DNA of 12,319 nucleotides from CALMEH01 sp964548225 (lineage in GTDB: Bacteria > Acidobacteriota > Blastocatellia > Pyrinomonadales > Pyrinomonadaceae), in the NCBI GenBank assembly GCA_964548225.1, contig CAZJQP010000114.1, forward strand, positions 1-12,319, given 5' to 3'. Position 1 is the first letter of the stretch. The number at the start of each line of letters is the position of its first letter. This document shows, piece after piece, positions 5,995 to 12,303 of this stretch. Below the pieces are notes generated by a model. The model searched no databases. It was not told where the DNA came from and worked only from the letters and a program-made list of their open reading frames with translations. Made by a program: the position numbers and the translations under genes.

Positions 5995-6981
5995 ATGATT
6001 CGGCAAAAAATTATCGGAATGTTTTTATGTGCGGTTTTGCTCGTGCAATCTCTCGTTGCGTTTGAGACCGACCAATATAATTTGCCGCCCGCGCCGCTTG
6101 CCGACATCGGCGAAGAAGTTTCGGAATATACTCTGGAACAGCTACGCGAGGCGATGAGCGAATTAAACGCCGAAATTGCCCAAAAAGGCGTTTCGGAGAA
6201 AAGATTGATTTATCTTCGCTCTGACGAAGCGATTACAAAAAGAGTTTTCAACGAACTCGGCGCGGGCATAATTCCCTTTACTAAAGCACAAAATTGGCTC
6301 AATTCGCATAAATTCAAAGTGCAACCGGCGCGATATAAATCGGGCTTCGGCGATTCGATTTATCGTTTCGTGCCGTCGAATTATTTTACAATCAGCGCAA
6401 CCGTAAATCTCTACGGCGCAAATTTCGGCACGGACAAAATCGCGCATTTTTTTCAGCAAGGTTTTACATATTATCGAAAATACCAGAACGGATTAGAAAA
6501 TAATTTAACCGAAACCGAAGCGCGAAAAAAAGTTGTGCGTTGGGGCGTGTTTTCCGAAAAAACTTATTTCGGAACGCTCGTTTCGGGCGTTTATTCAAAC
6601 GGCGATTTGGCGGCAAATTATGCCGGAATGAAGTTTTACGAAAATTTAACTCATTCCGTAAAAATCGGCGAAACAACAAAACCGCCGATTTTTGTTTTGA
6701 AAGAAGGTTTTTGGACGATAAACGAAGTCGAAATTCTCAAACCGTTTATGACAAATCATTTCAGCGAAGCGTTAAATCCGTCGAAATTTTCGTTCTTTTT
6801 GCGCTCAACCGTGCGCGGAACGCTTCGCAAAAAGGCTTGCAAAACTTGGCGTGAAAGATTTTCGGATTTATCGAAACAAGATTTTGAGTGCATTACGCAA
6901 GACCTAAAACTCTGGCACGGCGAAGATTACGGGTTTTCGGAAAGCGATAGTTTTATTACAATCGCCGGAACTTGTTTCTGA
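5995..6981 (+). CDS. Exported protein of unknown function
   Basis: 328 residues with a convincing signal peptide: basic start (Arg3, Lys5), hydrophobic core about residues 6-20, and likely cleavage near A-F at 22-23. The mature part is soluble-looking. A central D-K-x-A-H-F element (147-152) followed by paired tyrosines, and S-N-G-D-L-A-A-N-Y-A-G at 201-211, faintly recall the DK-x-x-H and D-x-x-A-N signatures of DUF2279/YfiM-like envelope proteins; I would not assign the family on this. The region 240-328 has two cysteines (282, 299) that could form a disulfide, plus Cys327 near the end. It has its own promoter, and its TGA is the first part of the structured 6980..7131 region. It is likely periplasmic or membrane-associated; function unknown. 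Confidence 0.7.
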   Translation: MIRQKIIGMFLCAVLLVQSLVAFETDQYNLPPAPLADIGEEVSEYTLEQLREAMSELNAEIAQKGVSEKRLIYLRSDEAITKRVFNELGAGIIPFTKAQNWLNSHKFKVQPARYKSGFGDSIYRFVPSNYFTISATVNLYGANFGTDKIAHFFQQGFTYYRKYQNGLENNLTETEARKKVVRWGVFSEKTYFGTLVSGVYSNGDLAANYAGMKFYENLTHSVKIGETTKPPIFVLKEGFWTINEVEILKPFMTNHFSEALNPSKFSFFLRSTVRGTLRKKACKTWRERFSDLSKQDFECITQDLKLWHGEDYGFSESDSFITIAGTCF

Positions 6982-7131
6982 CCGGAGTGCAGGTGGCTCG
7001 CTTGCAAGATTGGAAAGCGTTTCGCATAGCAATCTAACAAAGTTTAGATAGAAATCAACTTGATTTCTTCAGGAACGTCATTACATCGCTGAAAAACGCT
7101 ATGTTGCAATCGAGCCGATTGCGCTCCGGTC
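6980..7131 (+). ncRNA. Candidate structured RNA or hairpin element between the exported-protein and M48 genes
   Basis: A 25-position closing stem pairs 6980-7004 with 7107-7131: 20 Watson-Crick pairs, three G-U pairs and two mismatches when read as + strand RNA. Inside are three smaller hairpins: AGATTG/CAATCT (7007-7012 with 7030-7035, with GCG/CGC nested), GAAATC/GATTTC (7051-7056 with 7062-7067), and ACAT-GC/GC-ATGT (7083-7104) with one internal mismatch. The left arm overlaps the upstream stop codon. No protein is seen here. It could be a non-coding RNA, a processed UTR, or a palindromic interspersed element. Confidence 0.4.
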
Positions 7132-7149
7132 GAAACTTTAAGCAACGCT

Positions 7150-7179
7150 TTGGCGTTTATCACATCGAAGATTTATATT
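7150..7179 (+). promoter_or_regulatory. Possible promoter for the M48 protease gene
   Basis: TTGGCG (7150-7155) and TATATT (7174-7179) are 18 bases apart, ahead of AGAGGAAA at 7186-7193 and the ATG at 7207. The -35 matches only four of six positions. Confidence 0.3.
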
Positions 7180-7206
7180 TGTATTAGAGGAAATTAACAA
7201 CAAAAT

Positions 7207-8175
7207 ATGCCGAAAAAAGAATCAACAGGCGCGATTGCCGAAAGATATAGCGTGAGATGCCGTTATTGCGGACAGAAAAATTCCGTTAAGGAAGATTATA
7301 AAAACGGGCAAGCGAATTGCGGAAAATGTAAATTGCCGCTTTCAAATGCGCCGCATAAAAAGTTTGCCGATTTGAGCAAACACGAATACGTTCATCCGGC
7401 AGACTCAAAAGCTCTTGCCGCGTTAAAAGCGATTCCGGGAATTGACACCGCGCTTAGAAAATTTCTTTCCGTTACGCTCGAATCGGCGATGCGGATAAAT
7501 TTTATGGCAAGCTCGGTGAAGATTACGCCGAAACAATATCCTGACCTTCATGCGAAACTTCAAGTTGCTTGCACGACGCTCGGCGTTGAGATGCCGGACT
7601 TTTTTCTCCAGCAAAATCCGGTCGTCAATGCTTTTACATTCGGTTCGGAACGCCACGTTATTGTTCTGTTCTCAGGACTAATCGAGCGTTTGACCGATGA
7701 AGAAATTTTGGCGGTTATCGCGCACGAAGTCGGACATATTCACGCCGAACACGTTCTTTATCTGACGGCGGCGCGGATTTTTGAATTGCTCTTAAAAGCC
7801 GGAACAGCGGCGATTCCGGGCGGCGAAGTGGCGAAATTTATTTTGAACACGACAATTTCAAGTGCGCTTATGGCGTGGGCGCGTCGGGCTGAACTTTCGT
7901 GCGACCGTGCCGGACTTCTTGTTGTTCAAGACCCGCACGTTGTCGGGCGCGTAATGATGAAACTCGCCGGCGGAACTTTTGCCTCGAAAATGGATTACGA
8001 ACAATTTATCGAACAAGGCAGAGAATTCCAAAAACATTGTGACGAAAACCAACTCGACAATTTCTGGGCAAACGTCATCAACGCCGGACAAACGCATCCG
8101 TTCCCGATTTGGCGCGTCGCCGAAATTATCAAATGGGCGGAAGAAGGTGAATATAATGCGTTAATGCAGAAATAA
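7207..8175 (+). CDS. M48-family zinc metalloprotease with N-terminal zinc ribbon
   Basis: 322 residues. Cys18, Cys21, Cys38 and Cys41 form a two-CxxC zinc ribbon at the N-terminus. The catalytic motif H-E-V-G-H is at 173-177, followed by I-H-A-E-H. The third zinc ligand is probably Glu229 in R-A-E-L-S-C-D-R-A-G (228-237), the usual ExxxD signature of M48 peptidases. N-A-F at 141-143 is also typical. Unlike HtpX there are no clear transmembrane helices before the catalytic site; a hydrophobic stretch follows it at about 188-222 and may be a membrane contact. The family degrades misfolded or membrane-associated proteins. A purine-rich AGAGGAAA lies about 13 bases before the ATG. Confidence 0.9.
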   Translation: MPKKESTGAIAERYSVRCRYCGQKNSVKEDYKNGQANCGKCKLPLSNAPHKKFADLSKHEYVHPADSKALAALKAIPGIDTALRKFLSVTLESAMRINFMASSVKITPKQYPDLHAKLQVACTTLGVEMPDFFLQQNPVVNAFTFGSERHVIVLFSGLIERLTDEEILAVIAHEVGHIHAEHVLYLTAARIFELLLKAGTAAIPGGEVAKFILNTTISSALMAWARRAELSCDRAGLLVVQDPHVVGRVMMKLAGGTFASKMDYEQFIEQGREFQKHCDENQLDNFWANVINAGQTHPFPIWRVAEIIKWAEEGEYNALMQK

Positions 8176-8182
8176 TTTTCTA

Positions 8183-8246
8183 ACGCGAAGGCGCAAAGAC
8201 GCAAAGTTTTTTATTGTCTTTCTCTTGTGTCTTTGCGCCTTCGCGT
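8183..8246. repeat. Inverted repeat with GCAAAGAC-type arms between the M48 and cutA genes
   Basis: 18 perfect base pairs (8183-8200 with 8229-8246), extended on the + strand by a G-U pair and three more pairs (8201-8204 with 8225-8228). The arms consist of 8-mers such as GCAAAGAC. Further right-arm units (TCTTTGCGAC and TTTGCGTT) run to about 8263, only eight bases before the cutA start, so cutA has no visible Shine-Dalgarno site. Confidence 0.85.
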
Positions 8247-8270
8247 CTTTGCGACTTTGCGTTAAAAATT

Positions 8271-8576
8271 ATGCTGATTGTTCTAACTACAACGCCGAAC
8301 TCGGAGGAAGCCGAAACGCTGGCAAGGAAAATTGTCGAAGCGAAACTTGCCGCTTGTGTGCAGATTTTGCCACAGATGAAATCGGTTTATTTTTGGGACG
8401 GCAAAATTCAAACAGACGCGGAGCATCTGCTTTTAATCAAAACTTCGGACGCAAAGTTTGATGAGTTGGAGAAGTTTATCCAAGCCAATCATAGTTACGA
8501 AGTGCCGGAAATCGTTGCGCTTGCGGCGGAAAAGGTTTCGGAAAGTTATCTGAAGTATGTGAGAAATGAGAAGTGA
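8271..8576 (+). CDS. cutA: CutA1 divalent-cation tolerance protein
   Basis: 101 residues, close to the family size. Recognised by E-A-K-L-A-A-C-V-Q (23-31), W-D-G-K-I (42-46), the acidic E-H-L-L-L-I-K-T strand (51-58) and H-S-Y-E-V-P-E-I (74-81). CutA forms trimers with a ferredoxin-like fold; mutants in other bacteria are affected in copper tolerance, but the biochemical role is debated. The ATG at 8271 fits the family's N-terminus (a beta strand). An upstream extension from 8214 would only translate the repeat and is unlikely. The final codons and the TGA are made of the GTGAGAA/ATGAGAA heptad repeat, so the last five residues (97-101) may derive from that repeat rather than the ancestral gene. 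The proximity to a heavy-metal ATPase may be coincidence. Confidence 0.93.
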   Translation: MLIVLTTTPNSEEAETLARKIVEAKLAACVQILPQMKSVYFWDGKIQTDAEHLLLIKTSDAKFDELEKFIQANHSYEVPEIVALAAEKVSESYLKYVRNEK

Positions 8577-8621
8577 GAAATGAGATACGCTCATCTCTCA
8601 CTTCTCACCTCTCACTTCTCA
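8559..8621. repeat. Inverted repeat with GTGAGAA heptads at the cutA / LOG convergent junction
   Basis: The left arm has four heptads alternating GTGAGAA and ATGAGAA (8559-8586). The right arm has four of the form ACTTCTC/ACCTCTC (8593-8620). The longest perfect stem is about 13 bp (8566-8578 with the end of the right arm), with imperfect pairing beyond. It overlaps the last codons and stop of cutA, ends just before the stop of the LOG gene on the other strand, and is well placed to terminate transcription in both directions. Confidence 0.8.
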
Positions 8622-8632
8622 TTTATTATTTC

Positions 8633-9421
8633 TTACTTCTGATTGCAGGTTTTGATAATAAAATCAACCGCGTCTTTCGGCGAATCCGTTAGATGAATCA
8701 ACCCTAAATCTTCGGGGTTAATGTTCTTTTCGTTGAGCATTGTCGAAGTCAGCCACGAAAGAAGTCCGCGCCAGTATTGCGAACCAAATAAAACAACCGG
8801 AAAGTTTCGAATTTTGCGCGTTTGAATTAATGTTAAAGCCTCGAAAAGTTCGTCCAGCGTGCCGAAACCGCCGGGGAAAATTATGTAAGCGTTTGAATAT
8901 TTGATAAAAATCGTCTTGCGGACGAAGAAATATTTAAACGTCAAGGATTTTGTCTGATACGGATTTGGTTTTTGCTCGAAAGGCAGTTCAATATTGCATC
9001 CGACCGAAACTTTTCCCGTCTCGAATGCGCCGCGATTGGCGGCTTCCATAATTCCGGGTCCGCCGCCCGTGATTACTTCAAAACCGGCTTCTGCCAATAA
9101 TCTGCCCGTTTCAACTGCGTCCGTGTAATATTCGTTATCTTCCGCCGTCCGCGCCGAACCGAAGACGGAAACGCCTTTCGTAATCGTCGCCATTGAATCA
9201 AATCCGTTGACGAATTCGCCCAGAATGCGGAAAACGCGCCACGAGTCCGACGTTTGATAATCATCGTCCGGCTCAGGTGAGCGAAGCAAAATTTCGTCAT
9301 CCGTAAGTTGCCAATACTCGGTCTTTTCTTCTAATTGTTTTGCCTCCGCAACCGTTTTCGGCTCCGGCGGTTTCGCTTTATCTTTTCGTTTTTTCGGTTT
9401 ATTTGCGTCTGTATCTGCCAT
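8633..9421 (-). CDS. LOG-family (TIGR00730-type) Rossmann-fold protein
   Basis: 262 residues from the ATG at 9421. Family motifs: V-F-G-S-A-R at 86-91, G-G-G-P-G-I-M-E-A at 119-127, and P-G-G-F-G-T-L-D-E at 183-191, the signature of LOG cytokinin-activating phosphoribohydrolases, often misannotated as lysine decarboxylases. F-V-R-K at 166-169 supplies another conserved Arg/Lys. Family members release free base from nucleoside 5'-monophosphates (like PpnN or LOG). The charged N-terminus (about 1-60) is longer than in small LOGs and suggests a larger, type II-like member; the precise substrate is unknown. The frame is open upstream to 9475, but that part merely translates the TTGGATT repeat, so I start at 9421. 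No Shine-Dalgarno site: the repeat abuts the ATG. Confidence 0.88.
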   Translation of the reverse strand: MADTDANKPKKRKDKAKPPEPKTVAEAKQLEEKTEYWQLTDDEILLRSPEPDDDYQTSDSWRVFRILGEFVNGFDSMATITKGVSVFGSARTAEDNEYYTDAVETGRLLAEAGFEVITGGGPGIMEAANRGAFETGKVSVGCNIELPFEQKPNPYQTKSLTFKYFFVRKTIFIKYSNAYIIFPGGFGTLDELFEALTLIQTRKIRNFPVVLFGSQYWRGLLSWLTSTMLNEKNINPEDLGLIHLTDSPKDAVDFIIKTCNQK

Positions 9422-9505
9422 TTGGATTTTGGATTTTGGATTTTGGATTTTAGATTTTGGATTGGACTGAAACAAATCAATCCAAAATCTAAAATTTAAA
9501 ACCCA
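9421..9505. repeat. Inverted repeat with TTGGATT heptads between fabI and the LOG gene
   Basis: Six tandem TTGGATT-like heptads (about 9422-9463) face a right arm (9478-9505) of AATCCAA/AATCTAA-type units. The perfect stem is 18 bp (9447-9464 with 9478-9495), with a loop of only 13 bases. The next two pairs outward are G-U on + strand RNA, then pairing breaks down. It touches the LOG start codon and ends eight bases from the fabI stop. Confidence 0.85.
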
Positions 9506-9513
9506 AAATAAAG

Positions 9514-10290
9514 TTAAATTGGTGGTCTTTGAATGCCGATAATGTTAAATCCGCAGTCAACATAAATTGTTTCGCCCGTAATTGCCGATGATAAATCGCT
9601 GACCAAAAAGAGCGCGGTGTTACCGACTTCTTTTGCGTCAACATTGCGGCGAAGCGGCGCGTTTTCGGCAATATGTTTGAGCATTGCGCTCATTCCTTTC
9701 ACGCCGCGAGCCGAAAGCGTGTTAATCGGTCCGGCACTGATTGCATTAACTCGGATGTTATGTTTGCCCAAATCTTCCGCTAAATATCTGGTCGAGGCTT
9801 CGAGCGCGGCTTTGGCAACGCCCATCACGTTGTAATTCATCACGACTTTTTCCGCGCCGTAATAGCTCATCGTAACGATGCTTCCGCCGTCCGTCATATA
9901 GGGCAGAGCCGCCAAAGCGAGTTGCGGCAAGGAAAATGCGCTGATTTCCATCGCCGTCAAAAAGGCTTCCCGCGAAGTTGTCAGAAATTCTCCTTCCAAC
10001 GCTTCACGCGGCGCAAACGCAATCGAATGAATGACAAAATCAATCTTGCCGTATTTCTTCCCGACCGCCTGAAAAGCCGCGTCAACCTCTGCCTGATTCG
10101 TAACATCGCACGGCAAAACGAGCGTGTCTTCGAGCGGCGCAGTCAATTTATCGAGATATTCCTTGAGCCGTTCGCCCTGATATGTAAAAGCGACCTTTGC
10201 GCCCTGCGCCATACACGCTTCGGCACACGCCCAAGCAATCGAACGCTTGTTTGCCACACCAAAAACTATTCCAACTTTATTTTCGAGCAT
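9514..10290 (-). CDS. fabI: Enoyl-[acyl-carrier-protein] reductase (NADH), FabI type
   Basis: 258 residues, normal for FabI, which reduces trans-2-enoyl-ACP in the last step of each fatty-acid elongation cycle. The NAD-binding start reads G-V-A-N-K-R-S-I-A-W (11-20), the divergent glycine motif of this family. H-S-I-A-F-A-P (88-94) precedes the active site. The catalytic residues by alignment with E. coli are Tyr143, Tyr153 and Lys160 within S-Y-Y-G-A-E-K and N-Y-N-V-M-G-V-A-K. A-G-P-I at 186-189 and the T-G-E-T-I-Y-V-D-C-G end (238-247) are also typical. Ala91 stands where E. coli has Gly93; this is common in other FabIs. No clear Shine-Dalgarno site: a heptad hairpin begins ten bases upstream of the ATG. 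The gene appears to be alone. Confidence 0.95.
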   Translation of the reverse strand: MLENKVGIVFGVANKRSIAWACAEACMAQGAKVAFTYQGERLKEYLDKLTAPLEDTLVLPCDVTNQAEVDAAFQAVGKKYGKIDFVIHSIAFAPREALEGEFLTTSREAFLTAMEISAFSLPQLALAALPYMTDGGSIVTMSYYGAEKVVMNYNVMGVAKAALEASTRYLAEDLGKHNIRVNAISAGPINTLSARGVKGMSAMLKHIAENAPLRRNVDAKEVGNTALFLVSDLSSAITGETIYVDCGFNIIGIQRPPI

Positions 10291-10299
10291 ATTTTAATT

Positions 10300-10397
10300 A
10301 GTGAAAAACTAAAAACTAAAAGTGAATAGTGAATAGATTATCGCAACAGCAAAAAAAACTCTATTCACTTTTCACTTTTCACTTTTAGTTTTTCACT
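10300..10397. repeat. 37-bp inverted repeat with GTGAATA/GTGAAAA and AAAACTA heptads
   Basis: The arms 10300-10336 and 10361-10397 are both 37 bases and complementary at 33 positions; the loop is 24 bases with a seven-base A-run. The left arm combines two AAAACTA heptads and two GTGAATA heptads; the right arm has TTTTCAC heptads. One end lies four bases from the stop of the membrane-protein gene, the other ten bases upstream of fabI. It could terminate the former and fold in the leader of the latter. Confidence 0.88.
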
Positions 10398-10401
10398 ATT
10401 T

Positions 10402-11178
10402 TCATTCTTCGGTGAAAACCTTTTGCAGTTCTTCAAAGTCAAAAAATCTGATGTCAACATCTACGGGCGTTTCGGTAAACTTCTTCGTCAGCGAAGTTTT
10501 CAGTTCCGCCGTCGCGCTTTCATCAAGTTGTGTTACCAATGCCATCAGCAGACGAAATTTAGAATGCGTCCGAACGTGCTGAAAATTCTTTCTTACCGTA
10601 GCGATTTTGCCGAAAATTTTATCAATCTTACCTTGCGAAACATTCGGCGTTACGAGAAAGACGACTTCGATAAACGTCAGCACGTCGCGGCTGATAAAAA
10701 CCGCGTCAAACTCCGCTTCGCCGACTTTGATATGACGTTTGAGCGGTTGTTTCTTCTCCTGCTCGATTTGTCTGAGAGCCAAATCTTCCGCCAAAATATA
10801 CGCTGCCCGCAAATCGCCGTATTGTTCTTTCGGAATTTCCATCAGCGCGGCAAGCTCGGTGATTTCCGCGTTTAATTTGCTCCGCTGACGCTCTGGCGAC
10901 ATCAGTTGCGACAATAAACCTTCGTCTTTCGAGAGCGCAAAAAGCCTCTGCGAATGACGAAAAATAAATCCCGTCGCCAAAATCAAACCCGCAAACGGCA
11001 ACAAAACAACAATCGCCACAATGCCAATCTGTTTTGAAGCGTCGAAATAATTCAAAGACAACGCCACCGACAACGCAATCAGAAGCAAAACAAAAATAAT
11101 CAACACGGCAATTATCGCCAAAAAATTGCGCGAAGGTTTTGCCGTGTTCAAGACTACAGGTTTTTCAGATTTAACCAT
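10402..11178 (-). CDS. Hypothetical protein with two N-terminal transmembrane helices
   Basis: 258 residues. After a short charged N-terminus come two hydrophobic spans (about 19-43 and 51-73), consistent with a hairpin anchor. The remainder is soluble: a Leu/Glu-rich helical region (80-145) with K-L-N-A-E-I-T-E-L, then a mixed alpha/beta part (150-258) with alternating hydrophobic strands such as F-I-E-V-V-F-L-V at 169-176 and an acidic end. I do not recognise the family. It lies 69 bases downstream of a sugar kinase on the same strand with a hairpin in between, so co-transcription is possible but not shown. No Shine-Dalgarno site precedes the ATG. Confidence 0.7.
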   Translation of the reverse strand: MVKSEKPVVLNTAKPSRNFLAIIAVLIIFVLLLIALSVALSLNYFDASKQIGIVAIVVLLPFAGLILATGFIFRHSQRLFALSKDEGLLSQLMSPERQRSKLNAEITELAALMEIPKEQYGDLRAAYILAEDLALRQIEQEKKQPLKRHIKVGEAEFDAVFISRDVLTFIEVVFLVTPNVSQGKIDKIFGKIATVRKNFQHVRTHSKFRLLMALVTQLDESATAELKTSLTKKFTETPVDVDIRFFDFEELQKVFTEE

Positions 11179-11187
11179 AAAATTTGA

Positions 11188-11242
11188 ACCACAAAGACAC
11201 GAAGATTTTTGTAGAAACTCTTTGTCTTTGTGCCTTTGTGGT
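11188..11242. repeat. Inverted repeat with ACAAAGAC-type arms between the PfkB and two-TM genes
   Basis: The arms 11188-11200 and 11230-11242 pair at 12 of 13 positions; the exception (A11197 with C11233) becomes a G-U pair in - strand RNA, the transcribed strand here. The ACAAAGACAC units resemble the GCAAAGAC units at 8183..8246, so these two elements may be of one sequence subtype. Confidence 0.75.
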
Positions 11243-11247
11243 GAAAA

Positions 11248-12186
11248 TTAACTTGCGGAGTTTGCACGTTCAAACGGAACATCGTCAAAATGCGTGAACA
11301 ATTTGAATTCGCTGAAACGCTGATTGATTTCGAGATAACTTAAAGCGTCAACTCTTTCCGTGCCGAACTGTTCGACGTTGAACGAAGCCATCACCGAACC
11401 GTAAATCATCGCACGGCGGAGCGTGTCTTTATTGATTTCATCGTGCGCGGCAAGATAGCCCATAAAACCGCCCGCAAAAGTGTCGCCCGCGCCCGTCGGA
11501 TCGAAAACGCTTTCCAAAGGATAAGCCGGAATCGCAAAATATTCGCCTTCGGTAAAAAGTGCCGCGCCATATTCGCCGCGTTTGATGACAATCGCCTTCG
11601 GTCCCCAAGACAGAATCTTTTTCGCCGCTTTGTGAATGTTCGGCTCATCTGCGAGTTGACGCGCTTCGGCATCATTGATGATAACGCAGTCAACGACTTT
11701 GATGGTTTCGATAACCGCATCTTTCATCGAGTCAATCCAAAAGTTCATCGTGTCCATTGCGACAAATTCCGCTTTCGGACATTGTTCGCGCACGTCTTTT
11801 TGAATCATCGGAACAATGTTTGCCAGAAAAAGAAGCCGATTATTTTTCGACGCTTCGGACAGTTTCGGCTCAAAAGTTTCAAAAACATTAAGCTGAGTTT
11901 CCAAAGTGTGCGCCGTATTCAAATCGTAATCATAACGCCCGCGCCAAAAGAAAGTTTTGCCGTCGGCAACGCGCTCGATGTCGTTGGTGTTAATATGATG
12001 CCGCGCAAAAACATTCATTTCCGCATCGGTAAAATCGTTTCCGACCACGCCGACGACATTCACATCAGTAAAAAAACTCGCCGAAAGAGAAAAGTGCGTC
12101 GCCGCACCGCCAAGAATCTTATCGCGCTTGCCAAATGGCGTTTCCAAAGCGTCAAACGCGACCGAACCTACAACTGTTAAAGACAT
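11248..12186 (-). CDS. PfkB/ribokinase-family sugar or nucleoside kinase
   Basis: 312 residues, usual for the family. The N-terminal G-G-A-A-T-H-F-S (26-33) matches the first PfkB signature. The C-terminal D-P-T-G-A-G-D-T-F-A-G-G-F (229-241) is the second, with Asp235 as the catalytic base and the G-A-G anion hole. N-D-A-E-A (171-175) is the usual mid-domain element. Substrate specificity cannot be read off; the D-T-M-N-F-W segment (145-150) and the substrate-side residues suggest a sugar or nucleoside kinase. An AGGAAA site lies about 11 bases upstream of the ATG on the - strand. It is the first gene of the - strand group visible here; its promoter region runs to the window edge. Confidence 0.88.
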   Translation of the reverse strand: MSLTVVGSVAFDALETPFGKRDKILGGAATHFSLSASFFTDVNVVGVVGNDFTDAEMNVFARHHINTNDIERVADGKTFFWRGRYDYDLNTAHTLETQLNVFETFEPKLSEASKNNRLLFLANIVPMIQKDVREQCPKAEFVAMDTMNFWIDSMKDAVIETIKVVDCVIINDAEARQLADEPNIHKAAKKILSWGPKAIVIKRGEYGAALFTEGEYFAIPAYPLESVFDPTGAGDTFAGGFMGYLAAHDEINKDTLRRAMIYGSVMASFNVEQFGTERVDALSYLEINQRFSEFKLFTHFDDVPFERANSAS

Positions 12187-12303
12187 ATTTTAATAATTTC
12201 CTAATTTTTGTGATTAAAATGTTTGAATGAAAAAGCAAAATCAAAGATTACCACAAATTTCCAAAGGCAGAAACCCGCGCGTGAGCAAGGGTGTAAAAAG
12301 TTT

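Noticed and set aside
8214..8270. N-terminal extension of CutA
   Set aside because: It translates only the octamer hairpin arm; the family begins at the strand starting at 8271.
3891..8576. A metal-resistance operon linking the ATPase and CutA
   Set aside because: They are separated by two unrelated genes, a promoter and several hairpins; no metal-sensing regulator is visible.
9422..9475. N-terminal extension of the LOG protein
   Set aside because: It encodes a repeated Asn-Pro-Lys-Ser unit from the heptad array and is not family sequence, though a start there cannot be fully excluded.
10015..10025. FabI Ala91 as a triclosan-resistance change
   Set aside because: Ala at the position of E. 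coli Gly93 is ordinary in many FabI proteins, so it does not by itself indicate resistance.
11443..12180. Long + strand frame opposite the PfkB gene
   Set aside because: Arg/Asn/Phe-rich composition typical of antisense shadows; the PfkB motifs on the other strand are unambiguous.
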